Origin: Sipunculus nudus | Lineage: Eukaryota > Annelida > Sipuncula > Golfingiida > Sipunculidae | Assembly (NCBI GenBank): GCA_026874595.1 | Contig: CM049317.1 | Location: 28,645,401-28,709,400, forward strand | DNA: 64,000 nt | Direction: 5' to 3' | Shown: one piece after another, positions 1-12,900 of the stretch | Layout: every line of letters starts with the position of its first letter | How positions within the stretch are numbered: the stretch's first letter is position 1 | Position numbers and translations under genes: made by a program | The notes under the pieces: model-generated | The model's input: the letters and a program-made list of their open reading frames with translations, nothing else | Told to the model about the DNA's origin: nothing | Database searches by the model: none

Positions 1-1336
1 TTCGGATAAGAGGATGCAAACATTTGGCATGTTCTATAGCATCCACAATGTTCGAGCAGGTTGGAATCTGACAACAGTGGATATTTCAAGTGAAAGGGAT
101 TCCTTTAACAAACTTTTTATATGTAGTGAGGCTTTCAAAACTCCCCTGGAAACTCCTATTCAGACTTTGTCTTCATGTGCACAGTCTCCATATGTTAACA
201 CTGTCCCACTTCTCTAACACGGATTAGAACTTCAAGTTTGCATTTAAAATACATGTGAGATATGCTGTAAGGTGTATGATTCTCAAATTGAAATCTTCCG
301 TTTTCTGGGGTTGGTTTGTTACATGTTGTCATATATGTGCTTCTTTCCACATGGCAAAAGCTGCTATAATCTGTACGCTCCTCAGTTATCTTTACATTGG
401 TTTCTGTCATTGTAACCATCTCTTCGTTAAAATTCTCTCAATCCGCTTTGAAGAGTTTGGAATCTGCCCCCTACTGCCAGGTTCCTTCGTGTTCTCGTCA
501 GTGATTGGACACTAGTCCAGTTACAGGTCTTTCATTTGTTATGTCAGCTGTGTTGTTGACTATCATGTTTGTTTCATTGATAGACCGATGTCTCCGGCTC
601 GAGTATATAGGAATCCGCGTTGGTCACGGGTTCGTATATCTGTCAGGCTTGTTGAGATAAATGCACTCTTCTTCGTTTCAAACCCGGTATTGTTCTCCGT
701 TATACTTGTAGAGTCAGAAACTGTGTGACTGCATCTGCCGACGGATGTCTGATCAAAATCCCGAGGGTTGGTTTAGATTACTCATTTTTCTGTCGCACAA
801 AAGGGTGTCTTCTTTAATTGATTGAAGATATAATCTCGATTTTTCGAATTCTTTCAAAACCATACCTTGACTTCAAAATGCGGATTCATTAACCCCCAGA
901 AGACTATTCCAACCAATCCAACCTTCCGACTCTGGAGAAAACATTGCCCATGATGCACATCCACAACCGTTACCGTCTACGCAGTTAACACATGAAGTAC
1001 GTCTTACACATTCATTTGTCATTATGATTATTAATTTGTGTTTATGAGGCGATTCAATTTAGATAAAATATTTATTTTACATAAATGAAAACATGCAAAT
1101 ATACCGAACAAGATATATTGATCCTTTTGTTATGTAATAACTTTAGGTATGGTGAATTTAAAGAAAAGCGCGAATTGTTTTCATCATCCGCTTTAGATTG
1201 TTCAAACCGGAGAGATTACGAAAAGAATAAAGTCTTAATAAATAAGTTAACGAACAAAATAGAATATATTTTTATTTGTGCAGTTGAAGTTTTTGTTTTT
1301 GATGGTCTGCAGGAATAAACTATACATAGAAAAACC

Positions 1337-1381
<45 letters not shown>

Positions 1382-1396
1382 ATGTGTGTGTGTGTT
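1337..1396. repeat. (TA)n(TG)n microsatellite
   Basis: About 24 bases of TA followed by about 34 of TG, with one interruption. Confidence 0.95.
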
Positions 1397-1999
1397 AGTG
1401 TTGCTTTGGTACAAGATACATTTAGGACTCTTTTAAATTATTAGATGACTCCAGTCCTATTAAGAAAAAGCAGCACAATTTTGGACATTAACAAAATGTA
1501 AGTTTAATCTAAAGTGCTTTCGAAAAAAAAAGAACAAGTTAATTTGGGTTCATATGTAATAGTAAACCGATATTACATTATACGAGACTACTAATGATAC
1601 TAACAAGTATGTTGCTCTCTCCTCGTGATCTTCCAAATCCTGGATATGTTCAAAACTTTAAGATAAAACTAATCGCAAATGTTGAGTGAACCCAAAAACA
1701 AAAAATATAGGAAAAGAGTTGTGTTTCTATATTAACATTCTTAATGGCTACTTTATCGAAATTAGCAGGAGAGACTTGTCAACGAGCAGGTTTCAATAAC
1801 AACCTTTCTTAAATATTGTTGCCAATGCAACGATTAAATTGTATATTTCATTGGGTTTTTATTCCTGTCTCCATTTTATTTAGACATGGAACAATATTTG
1901 AAGAGATCCTAAAACTGCATAACCTGCACAATGCTTCAGCAGTGATATATACCATAGGTAAAAAAATAACGTATTAATTGGACAGGTTGTCATCTTAAG

Positions 2000-2000
<1 letters not shown>

Positions 2001-2054
<54 letters not shown>
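2001..2054. repeat. (TA)n microsatellite
   Basis: Perfect TA repeat, 54 bases. Confidence 0.97.
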
Positions 2055-2055
<1 letters not shown>

Positions 2056-3219
2056 CCTTTATTCTGTTAGCCTGTTTAAATTTGAAAAATGGCTAGCATT
2101 TTATTTTAAACTTTAATTATTAAAATCGTAATCACCGTTGCCGTTTATATATACTTATATCTAAACTACGGCTTATTTTAATATTGCTTTTACTACGGTA
2201 GCAGTTCATTTTTTTTCGTAAAATTTTGATTATTCCTTTCTTTGCTGGATTGGAATCACACAGTCAATCAAAGAGTAGCTAGAATATTTCTAGTAGAGAG
2301 GTAGCAATGAAATATTTCAAAGTGTAGTTCCATAAAATTTAACCGACACCTTCCGGATCAATATATGTAGAGCTAGTAAAAAATAGACTGTTCGTGGTAT
2401 CGGTGCATCTCTGAATCTGCGATAGTTATGAGGTATCCGTTAAGTGTCAGGAGTCATATCATGATTTTATACCAGCCTTTACTCCAAGTTCGTGTACTCG
2501 GAAAGCACCCAGAGCTCTAATTAGGACAAGAACCTAAGAACGTGTAGGTAGGCAGTGTCTGTAAAACCCTTATTTAAACAACATCATAGGTCATATATTA
2601 TAAAAAAAACTGTTGGGGAAATGATGAAATAGAATTTTAGATCAAATTGCAAAAGAGTTCAATAAACGAGCTCATATCAGTGTTCATATTGTAATCAGCT
2701 GCTATGATCGAGAGTCATACTATTTGTAATGTAATGTATTATATTATCCTCATTACAAATTAAGCAAAGAGAGGGGAGAGGTACCAAATTTCACGGTCGA
2801 AGTTTGATGCAAATTGGAATTGACAATGATACTAGGATGTGCAATAAAAATATGGAGCGCTCAACACGTGACAGCTTTACATTTGAAATATAAAAAAAAT
2901 ACACTGCAAACTGTTTCATGACATTCTATTTAAACTGCAATAAAGAAAAACAAAGAAGGGCCAGGAAGTAGCCAAAAATTGATCACACATCTATATTTGA
3001 CATTTGCTTGACTTATAACGACGTTTATAACATCTTGTTTATTCCAAGATGAAAGGTATTAATGTTCAAAGATGTCAAGTGTGTTCAAGCAACAGTGAGT
3101 CAGTGCAATACTTGTTTCATATTTAGTTTCCTAATTAAAAGTCACAAGATCACAAAGATGAAGCCATGCTTATAATACAATATTGTCTATATATAAGCAA
3201 AATGAAGTCAACGGACAAT

Positions 3220-3310
3220 TTAAACAGTCTGTTCTGTGTTGGCCCCCTCTTCCAGTTCGTAATATGTTGGCGTTTCCCGATTCTGAGATGATGTTCTCTC
3301 AATTCCATTC
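3220..3310 (-). CDS. Gene A cytoplasmic tail exon with YYE motif
   Basis: Entered in phase 2 at an acceptor reading TTTGTAG. It encodes RNGIERTSSQNRETPTYYEL and a short acidic end, stopping at TAA (3220-3222, read on the minus strand). SSQ-x-RETP-x-YYE is conserved with the tail of gene D, while the rest of the tail has diverged. An earlier AG nearby (GGTCAG) would put a stop in frame, so the TTTGTAG site was chosen. Confidence 0.75.
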
Positions 3311-6300
3311 CTACAAACCCCTGACCTATTAACAAAATAAAAGTAAAGATGAAATTATGCAATACACATTAGAGGTGCCCAATCGTCTACTTTTTGAAAA
3401 GAAACTATGTCATTTTTAACTTACTCTGTGTATATATTACATTAATGATCTAAGGAAAGTTTTGGTTGTGAAAAAAATTCTTATAAAGCCTTTGTGAAGG
3501 ATGTGTGAACTTGTTTATCAACAATATATTTGTAGACACAGTAATGTACACAAACGGGAAGAACAGGTAACCTAAGGCGGTAGGTTGCATAAATGCGGAA
3601 AAAAAAGGTTACTTGTTGAAAAATGATATTTACAAAACTCTGACTTATCTGACTTGCTGACAGATGCCCATTTTGAATTTGTTTTGATTATTTTGGCTGA
3701 CCTCTACACTTTATAAACACGTTGATATAAACAAAACAAGCAGCCTGTGTGTGGTGTTATCCATGTTTTCTTGCCTAGTTTTGTAAAAGCTCCAGGGGAT
3801 TACCTTAAGTTTATAAAAGTCAGATAGGTGATTGTGCCTCTTTAAGGAAACATAATACTAGAGACAGGGAATAAAAATAATAATCCAAAAGCATCATGAT
3901 TGACGTTTCTTACAGAACATTGTTCATTGAAAATATGAACATCTTAGTATCCTGTGTGGTAAACCATTTATTTTCCTTACATGCCTAATTTTACTTATTA
4001 CATTATAAATGAGATAAATTTTTTATTTAGACGGCATTTTGTGAAAATTGTGGATGAGGAGGTTATCAAAAAGCACGAATTATTAAGGTTTCTAAACAGT
4101 GAGAAATTAAATCTATATCATTAATTCGAATGACTCGTGACAGTACACCAGGTTATCTTTCCGATTTAATCTTCTATATACCAGACAGACGGAAAATAAT
4201 ACAAAAACGTTAACGGTAGAATTTTAATTACAGGAGTTAGTTTATATCTCTATTCTTAGCTTAGACTGAATAACAAATTCTTTGTGGTTCAGGGGACAAA
4301 TGCACCGTGTTATCACTGTGCAAAGGACAGAGTCTCCTAACACGCAGAAAGTTATATAAATCACCTGGAGTATAGCCAATTCTCGAAAATTCAATTCAGA
4401 TAAAAGAAAGATACCTTTGGAGTAGCGTTCTCCCCAAATTTACTTTCAAGTCGCAATCAACAAACCTGTTATCCTGGCACAGAACAGATGTAATATCCAA
4501 TGTAACCAGCAGAGCACTCAACACTCCAGTGACCATAGCTGTGAGAGTAACGACGCCGAGGACCAAAGTTGGAGGCCAATCTAAAGTTAAGTATAACGGA
4601 AATGAACCTAATTTATATGGACGTTGACTAATTATAATAATAAGATGCTACAGGTATCTTGCACAAATGAATAGTATATTCCCTGTCTATTTTGAAGTAA
4701 CACAAAATAAACACGTAACATAACATTGGAAATCTGAGCGTTAAACACTTCATATTTGATTCTGACAAAACTGAGGTATTTCTCCATATTACTATAAACT
4801 GTGTTTGATCTACCTTCAAGCGTTAGTAATATAATGTCGATGACTGGATGACTGTATAAGGGTATATATATTTACAGGTAACTACGATTACCCGACCGTA
4901 TATAATTGCTCCCGAGGCGTGGTAGATCTGAAACTATTGATAACCTGTATAGTTACCTGATAAAAATTGCTGTGATGAAACATGGCTTTTATTTTATTTT
5001 AGGTATAAGGAGACATGATGGGACCACACCGTAAATGTACAAATATAAACCACTGCAGGAATATAATGACCAAGTACACAATTTGAACATACTATTTCTG
5101 GGCACCTCCTCACTGCAAGATCGAGTAGTATTGCTATTGTCGACTGAAAGTAAAACAGAACCCGAGGAGTTCTGTGAGTCAATCATTTGATTGATTCGTT
5201 GTAATGTTAAAAATATCAATCCAAAAACCATAATCGGTCTTCCGAATTACACACTGTGTTGCTTATTAAATTTTTCCGGTAGTGACGTTTTCAAAATGAG
5301 TCAGAAGCCTAAAAGGACGCTGACAAAGTTCCGAGAGATATATGAGTGGCATTATATCTGCCATATTACAGAAATGAAATTACTAATATCTGAATTGGAA
5401 AGGCAAGTATTTTTGCACATTAGACATTATCGATGATGCAAAAGTGAACGCATTCTTTAAATTATGCAATCTTATTCATAAGCGTATTATTGAGCAAACA
5501 TAATATAACAAATAGGAGAAGAATATTGCTAATTACCCAGATCTAAACATATATATGCATTATTTTCATCACAAGGCGTATGACTCCAAGATCCATTTTT
5601 CAAGATGAATGCACACTTAGCCAATTCTTTATTAACAGGCACTGATAACGGCCAGTAAGAATTATTGACACGGGAGATGCCTAAAGATAAAGGGCACAGA
5701 AAGTCAATTATGATTCAATAACTTGGTTTTCTAAGCTGAAACATATATATATTCAGTCTAAGTAAAAAATAAAGTTTGTAGCTGAATAGATGCTGATGGT
5801 TCCATCTGAAGACTCATACTATTATTCAGCCTCATGACCCATGTGAGATGTATCCTGCATTACCTCACCGTGCACGAAACGTTCATATGTTCAACACAAG
5901 ACATGCAATATATGTCAGTAATCGAAATCGCAATTAAATGAGTTACATAAATACTTAGAGAATGCACAGCTATAACATAATCATACTAACGTTTCAGACT
6001 TCCATGGTACCATTCTGCTCTGTACAAACCAATCCATATGTGTGCGTAATTTAGTGTGGTGTGTAGAGATTCTGCATCTAGGAACATGGCCAGACTCATG
6101 TTGTTTATAGAGCATGTATATCTAGCTTTGTACCAGTTCATTTTCCTTTCAGGTATCCAGAGGCATCTTTCATGGTCATAGACAAAGGATGCATTTGTAG
6201 TGTTCTGACAAAATTCATAAGACTTCCCTGGAATAAGATTTGAACCCGAATGAGACAGTGTCCATATTCACAGAAATTTATTCTAAAAAAATTATATTGC

Positions 6301-6657
6301 ATATTTGTTGCCACTGGACATTACTATAGGAACGTGAAACAAATGATATTAACCTTGTATTTCACATGCTGGTCTCGCAGAACTGAAGCAGGAGGTTGAG
6401 TAGAAGTTTTTCTCTCTAATATACACACAATGTGCATTTTTCCGTTCATTCAACTCGAATTCTGGCAAATATGAAGAAATATTACAGTATAACATTTTTT
6501 GGGGACATTGTGTAACAGTTTTATTTAATCATGAGGTATAAAATATATCATCAGAATTTAAAGAAGAAACACGCACACACAACTATATATTGAAAAAAAC
6601 AAGTTCTTCAATTTAATATCTGAAGGCCACAGAGAACTTTACACCGGAGGGCAACAC

Positions 6658-6715
<58 letters not shown>

Positions 6716-7024
6716 CCTTGTGTAATCGTCTACCATTGGAAAAGGTTTGCGAGAAAAGAAATAAAAATTAATTTAACAAATACAAAAACCATTGTTGAAT
6801 GGTGTTCCGTTCACGAAGGTCCAGTTAAAGATGACTCGATGGAGGCGGAGCCACGATCCGGTATGAAGAGACTGTAGCTGACTGACCAAGTTGTCGTGGC
6901 TTTGTATACTGTCATCTACTGGTAACGTCTTGCCTTCCCTAGCACATTCTACCACAGCTTCGTAATAGGTTCCTGGACCAGAAAAGATTATGTAAAATAT
7001 TGGAAGAAAAAGTAGCGGTCTCAT
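3220..7024 (-). CDS. Gene A: two-CTLD single-pass membrane receptor (six exons)
   Basis: The minus-strand exons are 6790-6972 (preceded in frame by an ATG at 7022-7024), 6354-6461, 5991-6227, 5537-5680, 4466-4580 and 3220-3310. All joins have AG acceptors and GT donors. Phases run 1-1-1-1-2 and the reading frame stays open for 309 residues. Order: hydrophobic N-terminus, CTLD1, CTLD2, transmembrane helix, 30-residue tail. CTLD1 contains AREGKTLP and NWTFVNGTPF; CTLD2 contains ERCLWIPERKMNWYKARYTC and IWIGLYRAEWYHGS. There is no EPN/QPD or WND triplet, so canonical calcium-dependent sugar binding is unlikely. N-glycosylation sequons include NWT, NTT, NAS, NMS and NGS. The exon plan is nearly identical to gene D at 55.3-59.6 kb, which makes the model strong. 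The true first exon is uncertain: the start used here reads through what looks like an intron end. The ligand is unknown. Confidence 0.82.
4466..4580 (-). CDS. Gene A transmembrane exon
   Basis: Entered in phase 1 after CTTTAG and left in phase 2 before GTTTG. It encodes DWPPTLVLGVVTLTAMVTG and a further hydrophobic stretch ending in VLCQDN. The gene D counterpart (59099-59207) is 6 nt shorter and ends in the same DN plus a split arginine/serine codon. A single hydrophobic helix after two extracellular domains indicates type I topology. Confidence 0.8.
5537..6227 (-). CDS. Gene A CTLD2, two exons
   Basis: Exon 5991-6227 (237 nt) encodes the first half (ERCLWIP, YKARYTC, IWIGLYRAEW). Exon 5537-5680 (144 nt) encodes the second half (KCAFILKNGSW, TPCDENNAYIC). 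The 144-nt second-half exon recurs in genes B (twice) and D. The N-glycosylation sequon NGSW is conserved with gene D. The donor after exon 5991 is GTTAG, weaker than the other donors. Confidence 0.85.
6354..6972 (-). CDS. Gene A CTLD1, two exons
   Basis: Exon 6790-6972 (183 nt) begins after a pyrimidine-rich tract and AG, with GTYYEAVVECAREGKTLP. Exon 6354-6461 (108 nt) carries AHCVYI and SSARPAC with the late domain cysteines. Both exons have exactly the lengths of their counterparts in gene D. The intron between them holds a (TA)n microsatellite at 6664-6713. Confidence 0.85.
6664..6713. repeat. (TA)n microsatellite in gene A intron
   Basis: Perfect TA repeat, 50 bases, between the two CTLD1 exons. 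Confidence 0.97.
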
Positions 7025-7029
7025 GTCAT

Positions 7030-10000
7030 GCCAGGAGCGAATTTACCAGGGCGTTGAATTGGATTTTGCACATGGATATTTTCAATAACCTAGTTTCTAT
7101 TTATTCACATGACGTTATCAAATGTGTTACATATGTATATTTTGGTAAGCATGTAGGTCCTTTCAATGTAACTGTAATTTCTTTAATCCAGAGTATACAG
7201 ATAATGAGAGATAACTTTAATTTCAACCTTTTGACCTCCAGCTAACCTACCAGTTTTCTTCATACAAATGCAATAAACACTTTTACACTACATAAGCTTA
7301 AACTCTGAAAAAAGATTGACTATGTCTAGCAAAGTATATATAATCTTGCAGACATTATTTTTATAGAGGATCATAAGCATATGTCTTCAATGGATCACGG
7401 CTTATTTCTGGAAGAAAAAACCGTTATCCCCGCAGATGATATTGGACATGCAGTAAAGTAGTATTCACGACCAATTCGGCCGAGGAGTTTAATAATAACA
7501 AAAAAACCATCAAATTTCTGGAGCGATTGGCCCCCATAGGATGCATATGATATTCAATGATATTGATAAGGCAGCCTGTAAATAGCAGGAGCTTAACTGA
7601 TTTGTTATATGGAACACAACTTATAAAGGCATTCAAACAAAGCTCTAAGCATGAACGCCGTAAGTACTTTAAATTTAAAGATGTTATTTAGAGAAGGGAA
7701 CTGTTCTTCATCTCCCTTGACAGGAATCAAAGCTTAAATAACGCCGTGGAATTTAAAATACCTGAAACCTCACCAGATCTCGTGTTTCCCCAAAGGACAA
7801 GAACCTGGGTAAAGCAACATAGTAACTTGAGGGCCATCGAACACATCATGAAGCAGGATGAGCTGTATCGTGTTCATCTTTTAAAACAAATGTTAGCGGT
7901 AAACCCACACACCCAGCCTGACTTATATTAATGATAACATGGCTATTACTTTAATTATAACATAAATAGCGAGTAAACATTTATTAACCAGACACGATTA
8001 CCTTATTATATGGCTGCGATAAAAACGCACCTATTAATCTATCTGGAGCCTGAGTACTCTTTATGATGGTGGTATGGCTTTTACATAAGCTGCTTTTTAG
8101 CTCTCATCCTACATAGATTGATGGGTTATTGTCATCAGCCAAGCCATCCGTCCGGCGTCCATTAATGTTGTCCTTGTGAGCGGGATATCCCCCAAAAAAG
8201 TTAAACGCAGGAGCTTATATATTCTTTCGGGATTATACATATCAACATAATCGGGGTCAAGTTTGGAGATGGGTCACCTTGACTTATTTCTCAGGTTCAC
8301 ACGGCTATTTTTAGGAAAAAAAAGTTAAAGGGCTTATTTCTCTGTAACTGCTGAATGGATTATCATGGATCATGGTGTGATTATTGGTCTTAATGATCTT
8401 TAACTGCTACGTGGCTACAAAATGGGTCATTTGTGCTCACGATTGTTGTAAAAGTCATATTGGTTTACAAAAAGACCCCTCATCAGTGTTTATCGCTATA
8501 AATAAAGATCTATTTCTCTTCTGTCACATGACTTTCAAGGATGCCACATGCACTCAAGGTTTTATTGTACCACTTGAACTAGATTTCTATAGGCTATATA
8601 AATCCATGTGAGAACAGATGTTTCGTAATTATTACTGTTACCCCCCAAATACCCTGTTTCTTGGCTGATGGCTTTTGTCAACTTCTTTCTTGGCTGATGG
8701 CTTTTGTCAACTTCTGCTGTTATTGTAGTTACCTTATTGCACTATTTACAGACTATATCCTTCTATATGCAAACTTGGTTATTCATACACGATGTAGTAG
8801 ATTATTTTATTCAAATTACCTATATATCCGAAAACTGTCAAATACTGCTTCTGATGATGCATATGTTTTATATCTCATGTGAGCCTTCAACTTCAGTTAT
8901 TTTTCATTTTGAATGCAGTAGGGTTGACACTTAGTGAAGCTCCTCCTTGCTTTCATATTTTAACAAACTGCGTATTGCCCTGGAAATCGCATTACAACTA
9001 CGCTCTAATACTCAACACTTGGAGCATTGCAATGATCATTGGTACCTGGTTAATCGTTTAATCTGTAAGACGTCCTAGTCTAGAGGTCAATATGCACCAG
9101 GAGGCCATGTAGCCCGTTATCCTTCTTTTGTCTGATCATTTAAAGCCAATAATAAGTTAGGCGAGTGGCTATTTAGAGTAAAAGGCCCCCGTTGTTGAAT
9201 TAAAATAGAAAACAGCAATAAAAGTGTTGCTATTCAATCTATTGTAGAACAAAGGTCGGGATATTGGCACGTTTTATATCATATATCTCTGTACACAGTT
9301 AATTTTGTAATATTTTTATTTATTAAGTTACAGTAAAAGTTGAACACTATTTGTTACTAAATTTTTAATATGAAAATGAATATCACATATTCTTGTTTAT
9401 CCCGCTTACACAATACCAGTATATTCCGTGCGCAGATACCGTATGTACAAAGTGCATCGTTTGAGATGACCTTGCCTTTTAAAACAAGGTAAAGAAGTGG
9501 CCACGGTGGTAAAGTAGCATAAAGATCTATATGACCAGTCTTCAGTAAGACACCGGACCCAAATATAGACAACCTGAATTCCTAGCATATGTGACTGTAC
9601 ACTTTTAATAAGAACAACCATACAACAGTACTAACCATATGTACTTGGGAGATGATCCCCAAAATTAATACATTGTTTAAATACACCTACGGAACGATAT
9701 AAAGTGTCAGATGGGGCATGGTACAGGGCAGTTCGCCATATCCGTTTCCGCACAAGTTTGCTTGTCTTGATTGCGGTCATGCAGCTACCACACTGATGTT
9801 AAAGGATACATTTAGTACAGTACACTTGTACTTTGCAAGGTCATAATCAATATGATGGCCGTATGTTTTCTATGAACTGTCATAAAAAAAGAACGATTTG
9901 AAGCAGAATATAAATAAGACTGATCTATTGATGTAATTTTAATTTTTGCATGACTTTGTATGTGAAAGAGTGTAGGAATTATTTTTTGCGATGCTGTCGT

Positions 10001-12190
10001 TCCATGTTATAATAATAGGGAATTACAGGGTTCCATAATGTTAATATGTGATGTATCAAAAGGATTGGTAATAATACCATCCACTGTTGCAGTATCACAG
10101 GTAACGCTACATGTTATTTCGTTTGGCGCGTGCAGCGCTGATAATATGTAACGTAAAAACATAACTTAAATGTTCCACTTAAAGTGTGTGTAACGGGCAT
10201 AAGCCCAGGGGTATTATGTCACGTTCCCGATAGGAACATTTCAAAGCACTAGATCCTCCTTGCATGGGTGCCAAGGCATTTGAAATGGACTTAGGAGTAA
10301 TGAGTATTCTGTGTATTTTTTTCTGATAGCTTTTTATCCAGGGTGAGATCACTACGGCGAGGGCGGGAGCACAGGGAGCGGAGAGAGTGGATGTTACGTC
10401 CTGACGGACAAATGGACATCCCGGGAGGGTAGAAGTCTGGTGAGGCGAAGAGTCACACACTAGCATCTGGAAGTCTGGTGAGACGCAGAGTCGCAGTCCA
10501 GCACCGCACGGTCGACGCAGGGGTCGTCAGCGAGGCCGAGAGAGGGCGCTCGAAGGTGGCCGGCGGAGGAGTGAGGTTCGTCAGAGACGTCACAAGAGGT
10601 ATCGAGATTCGGCTGGTGAGGACTGGGGCGGGAGAGTCCAGCACAGAAGACCTGGATCTGGGTCGTCCCAGGTTTTCCAACAGATCTCAAATTTTGTTTT
10701 AGAGTAGAAACCTTTTATGTATACGTTAGGATGAACGCAGCAAAGATACGCGTATCTTATATGCTGGTCTCTGTTACTATTGCGAGCCTCGGGTGAATAT
10801 AAGTGTAGACGAGCGAGGGTTCAGACAGACAGACAACGACGTCACACAATCCATCTGCACATCACCTACGTATTGTTTCATATTTATTCCGAGCGAATTA
10901 AATCTGGAACGGCGACTAATACGTATGGCCAATGAACACAGAAACACACTTCTTTTGAAACACGCGAAACACTTTTATTCGAACAATATGACATGCAAAA
11001 AGAGAGTACACTATCCAATATCGAGATTCGTCATGTTAGAAAATACTATTATATACTTTTAAGATATCTCATGCTTAGTAAACATATGCAACATACCTGA
11101 CAACCTTTCTTGATAAGAAAATCTGTACACAGAAGCGCAGATAGATGTTTTAATTGGTATACGGTCAACCTCCAACATTTATGCCTTCATTTAAAGCAAC
11201 CTCATTAAAGAATTCGTATGTTACATATCACAATATATTGTACTTTTCTTTCTTCTGGTACACGCTATGTCTATAATCAATTAACACGTTCATGTTATCA
11301 ATCCCAACCTGTTGCGCATGTACTCGCCAAGTATATTTTTTTATAAAAATAGAACACTTATGGTTTCAAACTAAATTGTCTCTGCAGGAAATATTCTGTT
11401 CTGTTTAAAGCAAAAGTAACAACTTGTTTCATTTGAGACATTTCTGCAGGATATGGCAGCTGAGATTTAATTTTTTCCCCATAATAGTCGGACAGAAAAT
11501 ATCTTATCATTGATAAAATATATTCGAAAGTAAATTCTAAAAGAATATTACACTTAAATAAAACCCTCAAACACTTGTTATAAAAATTATAACATACATC
11601 GGTAACACACAAAACACCTATCCGTTTTTACAAAGACCTCACTTGTATACGCACACAACTTATGAAAGTATAGCTGAGTGACGGCCAGGTGTTGTATAAA
11701 ATTCCACTGCAGATTTTATTCAATAGGTATATAAATGAGCCAATCTTGGGTAAGGATATTGCCAGAACAGCAATATAACATATGACACAACTGTACGACT
11801 TAAAAAATATGTCATGGCTTAATAGATCAACAGACAAGTCTTTTTATTTTGTCAGGGAAAGGTCATGGTAATGTAACAATTTTTATACAGAATTTGCAAA
11901 ACAAAAAAAAATAGATCACAAAATAAATAATTAATAATAATAATGATAATAATAATAATAATAATAACTGTAGACACTGCAAGGGCGGTAATGCCTTATT
12001 GTATTTGTAAATATTTGAACACTCTCCAATAATTTTAACATGACTGAGAGGCTTTCATACAAAGCCTACCTGGTGTCATGTTGCAGTCATATCGTGAGCA
12101 TGTGTCGTACGTCTAACAAATTCAACAAATTCACGTAATCTTCTACTGAATTATAAGGGTAGTACCTATTAACAGGGTAGTAATCATAAA
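7030..12190. other. Spacer between genes A and B, no gene recognised
   Basis: If gene A has a distant signal-peptide exon as gene B does, it should lie here on the minus strand. I looked for an ATG, a hydrophobic stretch and a phase-1 donor and found no convincing candidate. A 30-base direct duplication is at 8660-8720, and a GC-richer block at about 10186-10830 is listed separately. Confidence 0.4.
10186..10830 (+). other. GC-rich block, possible solo LTR or transposon remnant
   Basis: Base composition rises sharply against the AT-rich surroundings. It begins near TGTAACGGGCATAAGCCC, and a TATA-like word (GTGAATATAAGTG) lies near the far end at about 10793. An internal pair of near-copies (AGTCTGGTGAGRCG at about 10432 and 10470) is present. 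No matching second LTR, primer-binding site or protein was recognised, so the call is tentative. Confidence 0.25.
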
Positions 12191-12204
12191 CTAAAAGTAT
12201 AGAT

Positions 12205-12600
12205 GAGAGTTTCAAGTATAAAGTTGACTGCCGTTGTGCAAAATCGCTCATGACATTTGTGTCCCTTAGTATTTAAGCTATGGTAAATTGCAGATCTTTG
12301 CCTAAGTATTATTTAGGTAAAATACAATATCAAGTGTAAAGTAGACTGCAGTTGTGCAAAATAGTTCTTGACAATTGTTTTCGTTGGTAAATATGCAATG
12401 GTATATAGCAGATCTGTGCATAAGTATAATTTAGGTAAAATACATTTTCAAGTGTAAAGTTGACTGCAGTTGTGCAAAATAGTTCATGATATTTGTTTTC
12501 CTTGGTAAATAAACAATGGTTTATAGCAAATCTTTACATAAGTATATTTGAGGTAAAATACGTTTTCAAGTGTAAAGCTGATTGCCGTTGTACATTTTTT
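12205..12600. repeat. Tandem repeat, 118-bp unit, about 3.5 copies
   Basis: The word TCAAGTRTAAAGT recurs at 12212, 12330, 12448 and 12566, exactly 118 bases apart each time. The units share GTGCAAAATMGTTC, TGGTAAAT and TTTAGGTAAAATAC. Copies differ by scattered substitutions but almost no indels. The array lies just downstream of gene B. Confidence 0.92.
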
Positions 12601-12807
12601 AACCTATTCATTAATCAACGGCTTATAGCAAAACTTGTAATGATCATTACGTAGATAAAATAAATAAGGCTACTACCAACAGAATATTGCGGCTGGTGAG
12701 CCGTTAACACATTTTATGTGTATAGTTTTATGTGTTAAAGTCTACAACAGCATTTGATTAAAAGCCTTGCGGGGATATACATGTGGTTCAAGTTATTCCT
12801 AATTTTT

Positions 12808-12900
12808 TTATGTCACGGTTGGATTAAGAGACTTTGTTGTCTCCCCGTGCTCTTCTTCACCCTCTGATCGATTATTTCCTCCCTGTCGTCTTCGAATTTT
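12808..12900 (-). CDS. Gene B cytoplasmic tail exon (preferred)
   Basis: Acceptor GTTTTTAG. Read in phase 0 from the transmembrane exon it gives KIRRRQGG followed by an acidic/polar stretch ending NPTVT and TAA. The cluster of arginines right after the membrane helix is the expected stop-transfer signal. Read in phase 2 (from the small exon 13612-13662 using its GTAAGT donor) it gives a different, also open, 28-residue tail. The choice between the two is open. Confidence 0.5.
   Translation of the reverse strand, partial: KIRRRQGGNNRSEGEEEHGETTKSLNPTVT

Larger units (their letters stand above)
1..3200. other. Intergenic DNA, no gene recognised
   Basis: Only short unsupported frames are seen. 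The stretch 590-720 has a TATA-like word (AGTATATAGG) and a moderately GC-rich segment that might be a decayed repeat, but no terminal repeats could be matched. Microsatellites are listed separately. Confidence 0.4.

Noticed and set aside
590-720. TATA-like promoter or LTR
   Set aside because: There is a TATA-like word and a GC-richer stretch, but no terminal repeat, primer site or downstream gene.
11095-11196. Candidate first exon for gene A on the minus strand (ATG, open to a phase-1 GTATGT donor)
   Set aside because: The peptide (MLEVDRIPIKTS...) lacks a hydrophobic core and does not resemble the signal exons of genes B, C or D.
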